Shown piece by piece: positions 60,615 through 64,000 of a DNA stretch of 64,000 nt. The stretch lies in NCBI RefSeq assembly GCF_030348945.1, contig NZ_JAUCEN010000002.1, forward strand, positions 2,418,001 through 2,482,000, written 5' to 3'. The stretch is from Peribacillus sp. ACCC06369. GTDB taxonomy: Bacteria; Bacillota; Bacilli; Bacillales; DSM-1321. Both the position numbers and the translations under genes were made by a program. A model generated the notes under the pieces. It saw only the letters and a list, made by a program, of their open reading frames with translations. It was not told the origin of the DNA and made no database searches. Within the stretch, counting starts at the first letter, position 1; every line of letters starts with the position of its first letter.

Positions 60615-63596
60615 ATGTCTGACCATTCTTTTTCCATACGAATCAACGAAAAGGAATTAACAGCACAGCCAGGTCAAACGATATTGCAAGTCGCCCAAAG
60701 TCATGAATTGTACATTCCAAGCATTTGTTATCATCCCGATCTGGGGACGATCCAAACTTGTGATACATGTTTTGTGCAGGTGGGTGGGGAATTGGTCCGT
60801 GCTTGCTCGACAAAGGCTGTTCCAGGTTTAACGGTTGATACAATGTCAAAGTCTGTTAAGGATGCCCAGTATGAAGCGATGTCACGGATCCTAGAAAATC
60901 ATGAACTGTATTGTACTGTTTGTGATAATAATAACGGCAATTGTACCGTCCATAATACTGCCGAATACTTAGAGATTGAGCATCAGAAATATGAATTTAG
61001 AGAAAAACCCTACCCTCCGGATAATTCCCATCCTTTCTATAGGTATGAACCGGATCAGTGTATTTTGTGCGGCCGGTGTGTTGAGGCCTGTCAGGATTTA
61101 CAGGTCAATGAAACCTTAACTATTGACTGGGGAAGAGAAAGACCAAGGGTTATCTGGGATAATGATGTTCCAATTGATGAGTCTTCTTGTGTATCCTGTG
61201 GACACTGTGTGAACGTGTGTCCATGTAATGCTTTAATGGAAACATCCATGCTCGGTGAAGCAGGATTCTTAACAAACCTACCGGCTCCAATTTTAGAGCC
61301 TATGGTTGATTTAATTAAAGAAGTGGAGCCTGGATATAAAGAAATTTTTGCGATATCAGAAGTGGAAGCTGCCATGAGGAAAGCACGGATTAAGAGGACT
61401 AAGACGGTTTGTACATACTGCGGTGTAGGCTGCAGCTTTGAAGTATGGACAAAGGACAGGCAGATTTTAAAAATTCAGCCTACCCATGAAGCTCCCGTTA
61501 ACGGTATTTCCACCTGTGTAAAAGGGAAATGGGGCTGGGATTTTGTTAACAGTGACCAGCGCTTAACCAAGCCTTTGATTCGTAAAAACGGAGAGTTTGA
61601 AGAAGCGACCTGGGATGAAGCGTTAGATCTGATTTCAAGTAAGCTTACGGAAATAAAAGAAGAGTATGGACCTGAATCCATTGGAGTGATCGCTTCTTCC
61701 AAGTGCTCCAATGAAGAAAACTTCGTGGCGCAAAAATTTGCACGTGCGGTTATCGGAACAAACAATATCGACAACTGCTCTAGATACTGCCAATCTCCGG
61801 CTACTGCAGGACTCTTAAGGACAGTAGGATTGGGGGGAGATTCTGGAACTATCCAGGATATTGAAACTGCAGACTTGGTTATTGTAATTGGTGCAAATCC
61901 AGCAGAATCTCATCCCGTCCTCGCTACACGTGTAAAACGGGCTCATAAGCTATTTGGACAAAAATTATTAGTAGCTGATATTAGAGAGCATGAGCTAGCA
62001 CAACGTGCGGATTTCCTCTTGCATCCTAAGCCAAGTTCTGATTTAATCTGGATTTCTGCCGTAACGAAGTACATTATCGATCAAGGTTGGCATGATAAAG
62101 AATTTCTGGCGAATCGTGTATCAGGCGTAGAAGAATATATTAAAACACTGGATAAATTCACCATAAGCTACGCAGAAGAGATGACCGGACTTTCGCAGGA
62201 GGAATTAATCAAGGCAGCTACAATGATTCATGAAGCTAATTCTGTCTGTATCCTTTGGGCTATGGGGATTACCCAGCATTCCGGCGCAACTGACGCAAGC
62301 ACTGCCATTTCAAATTTATTGCTGATTACGGGAAATTATGGCCGTCCAGGTACAGGTGCCTATCCCTTAAGAGGCCACAATAACGTACAGGGAGCCTGTG
62401 ATTTCGGTACAATGCCATCATGGTTTCCTGGTTATGAGCCAGTCGGAAATGCCGAGGTTAGAGAAAAGTATGAAAAAGCATGGGGCGTTGAAATTCCAAA
62501 AGATCCTGGAATGGACAACCACCACATGGTAGAGGCAATCCACAAAGGAAAATTAAAATCCCTTTATCTATTTGGAGAAGAAATGGGGCTTGTGGATGCA
62601 AACTCGAACCATGTTCAAAGTGCATTTGAAAAATTAGACTTCTTTGTCGTACAGGATATTTTCTTCTCGAAAACGGCACAATTTGCCGATGTTGTTTTAC
62701 CGGCATCACCTTCACTTGAAAAAGATGGGACATTTGTAAATACGGAAAGGCGCATTCAAAGGTTCTATAAGGTGTTTGATCCGCTAGGCGATTCGAAACC
62801 GGACTGGCAGATCTTCCAGGAAGTAGCGAACCGTATGGGTGCGAATTGGAATTATTCGCACCCAAGTGAAATTATGGATGAAGCAGCCAGTCTTGCTGTC
62901 CTATTTGCAGGTGTGAGCTATGACCGTCTTGAAGGCTTTAACAGCCAAGTTTGGCCGGTTCACAAAGATGGAACGGATACACCTCTATTATATGAAGACA
63001 AATTTGCCTTTAAGGATGGAAAGGCAAGGCTGTTCGCTGTTGACTGGACTCCTCCATATATGGCAGGAGAAGAATATGATCTCCATTTAAACAATGGACG
63101 TTTGCTTGAGCACTTCCATGAAGGAAATATGACGTACCGGACAGAAGGACTTATCCATAAGGTACCTGGCACATGGCTGGAGGTATCGCACGAATTGGCG
63201 GAGGAACGCAATCTCAGTGACGGTACATTAGTTAGATTAAGTTCACCATATGGACAGGTTAAAGTAAGGACGCTTGTTACGGACCGGGTGAAAGGCAAGG
63301 AAATTTATCTCACGATGAACAGCTTTGAGGACGATGAAGCTGTCAATTACCTGACAAGTAGCTATCATGATCTAGTTACACATACTCCTGCATATAAGGA
63401 AATCGGTGTTAAAATGGAGATTTTAGAAGCAACTGGTGAACCGCCATTGCCTAAGCATAACCACCGGTTTGGTAACAGGAATCCGCAGATCAGCGTTCGG
63501 GTTGAGGAAAAGTGGCAGCGTGACGATTTTCAAGCGATAGAAGAGTTATTTGGAAATGGGGGGGAAGCATATGGCGAAAGCAATCAGGCAAATTAA
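60615..63596 (+). CDS. fdhF: Formate dehydrogenase alpha subunit (Mo-bis-MGD, YjgC/YrhE type)
   Basis: The 993-residue protein follows GATAGGAGGGAATCAC. In order: N-terminal [2Fe-2S] domain (CYHPD, CDTCFVQ), a His/Cys-ligated cluster (HELYCTVCDNNNGNC), two ferredoxin clusters (CILCGRCVEACQ and CVSCGHCVNVCPC), then the molybdopterin domain with its own cluster (CTYCGVGC). The active site is NCSRYCQSPAT, with Cys where other enzymes have selenocysteine. It oxidises formate to CO2 and probably is cytoplasmic because no Tat signal is present. The partner gene overlaps its 3' end. Confidence 0.94.
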   Translation: MSDHSFSIRINEKELTAQPGQTILQVAQSHELYIPSICYHPDLGTIQTCDTCFVQVGGELVRACSTKAVPGLTVDTMSKSVKDAQYEAMSRILENHELYCTVCDNNNGNCTVHNTAEYLEIEHQKYEFREKPYPPDNSHPFYRYEPDQCILCGRCVEACQDLQVNETLTIDWGRERPRVIWDNDVPIDESSCVSCGHCVNVCPCNALMETSMLGEAGFLTNLPAPILEPMVDLIKEVEPGYKEIFAISEVEAAMRKARIKRTKTVCTYCGVGCSFEVWTKDRQILKIQPTHEAPVNGISTCVKGKWGWDFVNSDQRLTKPLIRKNGEFEEATWDEALDLISSKLTEIKEEYGPESIGVIASSKCSNEENFVAQKFARAVIGTNNIDNCSRYCQSPATAGLLRTVGLGGDSGTIQDIETADLVIVIGANPAESHPVLATRVKRAHKLFGQKLLVADIREHELAQRADFLLHPKPSSDLIWISAVTKYIIDQGWHDKEFLANRVSGVEEYIKTLDKFTISYAEEMTGLSQEELIKAATMIHEANSVCILWAMGITQHSGATDASTAISNLLLITGNYGRPGTGAYPLRGHNNVQGACDFGTMPSWFPGYEPVGNAEVREKYEKAWGVEIPKDPGMDNHHMVEAIHKGKLKSLYLFGEEMGLVDANSNHVQSAFEKLDFFVVQDIFFSKTAQFADVVLPASPSLEKDGTFVNTERRIQRFYKVFDPLGDSKPDWQIFQEVANRMGANWNYSHPSEIMDEAASLAVLFAGVSYDRLEGFNSQVWPVHKDGTDTPLLYEDKFAFKDGKARLFAVDWTPPYMAGEEYDLHLNNGRLLEHFHEGNMTYRTEGLIHKVPGTWLEVSHELAEERNLSDGTLVRLSSPYGQVKVRTLVTDRVKGKEIYLTMNSFEDDEAVNYLTSSYHDLVTHTPAYKEIGVKMEILEATGEPPLPKHNHRFGNRNPQISVRVEEKWQRDDFQAIEELFGNGGEAYGESNQAN

Positions 63597-64000
63597 TAAA
63601 CAGGTTCCAAATGCGATGGAAGAACAAGCTCAGTCAATCGGGGAAATATTAAAAGCTCTTGCTGATAACAAAGAAGGGATTCTTTCTGCACTCGCCATAT
63701 TAAAGAATCTACAGGAAATTGGGATTCTCGATGCGCTTCATGCCATTTTGGAAAATCGTACAGACGTCGGCGTTATAGCGATGCAGCAAGTTAACCAGCC
63801 TGGTATGCATAACACCATCAAAAATGCCATTTACCTTTTCAATTTCATGGGCACCTTAAAGCCTGACCAGCTACAATCTATGCTGGGCGGTGTTACAAAA
63901 GGCCTTGACCATATGGGCGAAAGCATCAAAAACCATGAAAAACACAGCTTATGGAAATTAGGTAAAAGCTTGAGAGATCCAGAAATCAAAGCGGCGATGA
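63572..64000 (+). CDS. DUF1641 protein, formate dehydrogenase partner, 3' truncated
   Basis: ATG 63572 follows a G-rich site (GGGGGGAAGCAT) and overlaps the fdhF end by 25 bases; the frame is open to the end of the window (143 residues). The protein is helical, with RTDVGVIAMQQVNQPGMHNT and a LSGGVTKGLDHM-like segment (MLGGVTKGLDHMGE), matching the DUF1641 family (YjgD/YrhD). These genes accompany this type of formate dehydrogenase in Bacillus, where they may act as a second subunit or maturation factor. Confidence 0.9.

Noticed and set aside
1..64000. CRISPR arrays, rRNA or tRNA genes, prophage
   Set aside because: I saw no regularly spaced short repeats, no tRNA-like cloverleaf or rRNA sequence, and no phage structural genes; the mobile DNA consists of insertion sequences and remnants.

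Overview
The window comes from a low-GC, endospore-forming member of the Bacillaceae. This rests on a gerA-gerC-gerB germinant receptor operon, a yraD/yraE-yraG/yraF-adhB-like spore coat locus, an RsbR-type stressosome protein, Bacillus-type ribosome binding sites and many U-tailed terminators. It is an accessory-rich chromosomal region with transposon debris and many decayed genes. I saw no rRNA, tRNA or CRISPR array.

Layout. 0-3 kb: 3' part of an acyl-CoA carboxylase beta subunit, then a decayed short-chain dehydrogenase and a small unknown gene. 3-7 kb: gerA-gerC-gerB operon. 7-15.5 kb: decayed genes, a family of short dispersed repeats, an rsbR-like gene, an intact IS110-family element beside a 120-bp palindrome, a divergent Rrf2 regulator/NmrA-like oxidoreductase pair, a broken second IS110-family element, a frameshifted VOC gene and an IS3 tail. 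16-45 kb: a large catabolic supercluster. 45-50 kb: transposase, hydrolase and topB remnants around the coat/adhB locus. 49.4-57.6 kb: a GntR (FCD) regulator and an operon of two aldehyde dehydrogenases, two iron alcohol dehydrogenases and a carboxylate transporter. 57.7-64 kb: a truncated GntP permease, moaA, a small winged-helix protein, a formate dehydrogenase alpha subunit and its DUF1641 partner.

The supercluster holds two BenE-type transporters, a CoxG-like protein, two acyl-CoA ligases, two almost identical crotonase-fold enzymes, a UbiX/UbiD pair, MFS and SSS transporters, an aldehyde and an alcohol dehydrogenase, an R2-like ligand-binding oxidase (R2lox), a three-subunit molybdenum hydroxylase with XdhC and MobA-like maturation proteins, a receiver-AraC regulator and two sigma-54 activators. 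Ligase + Mo hydroxylase + crotonase + UbiD/UbiX is the enzyme set known for furfural/HMF/2-furoate breakdown (the hmf pathway): a furan alcohol or aldehyde is oxidised, a dicarboxylate is decarboxylated by a prenylated-FMN enzyme, the monoacid is CoA-activated, ring-hydroxylated by the Mo enzyme and opened towards 2-oxoglutarate. The substrate is my inference; another (hetero)aromatic acid is possible. R2lox has no settled physiological substrate, so its place between the alcohol dehydrogenase and UbiD is the most exciting observation here. Two good -24/-12 promoters, one with helically phased upstream repeats, connect the two halves to the sigma-54 activators. moaA and the formate dehydrogenase add further molybdenum-related functions.
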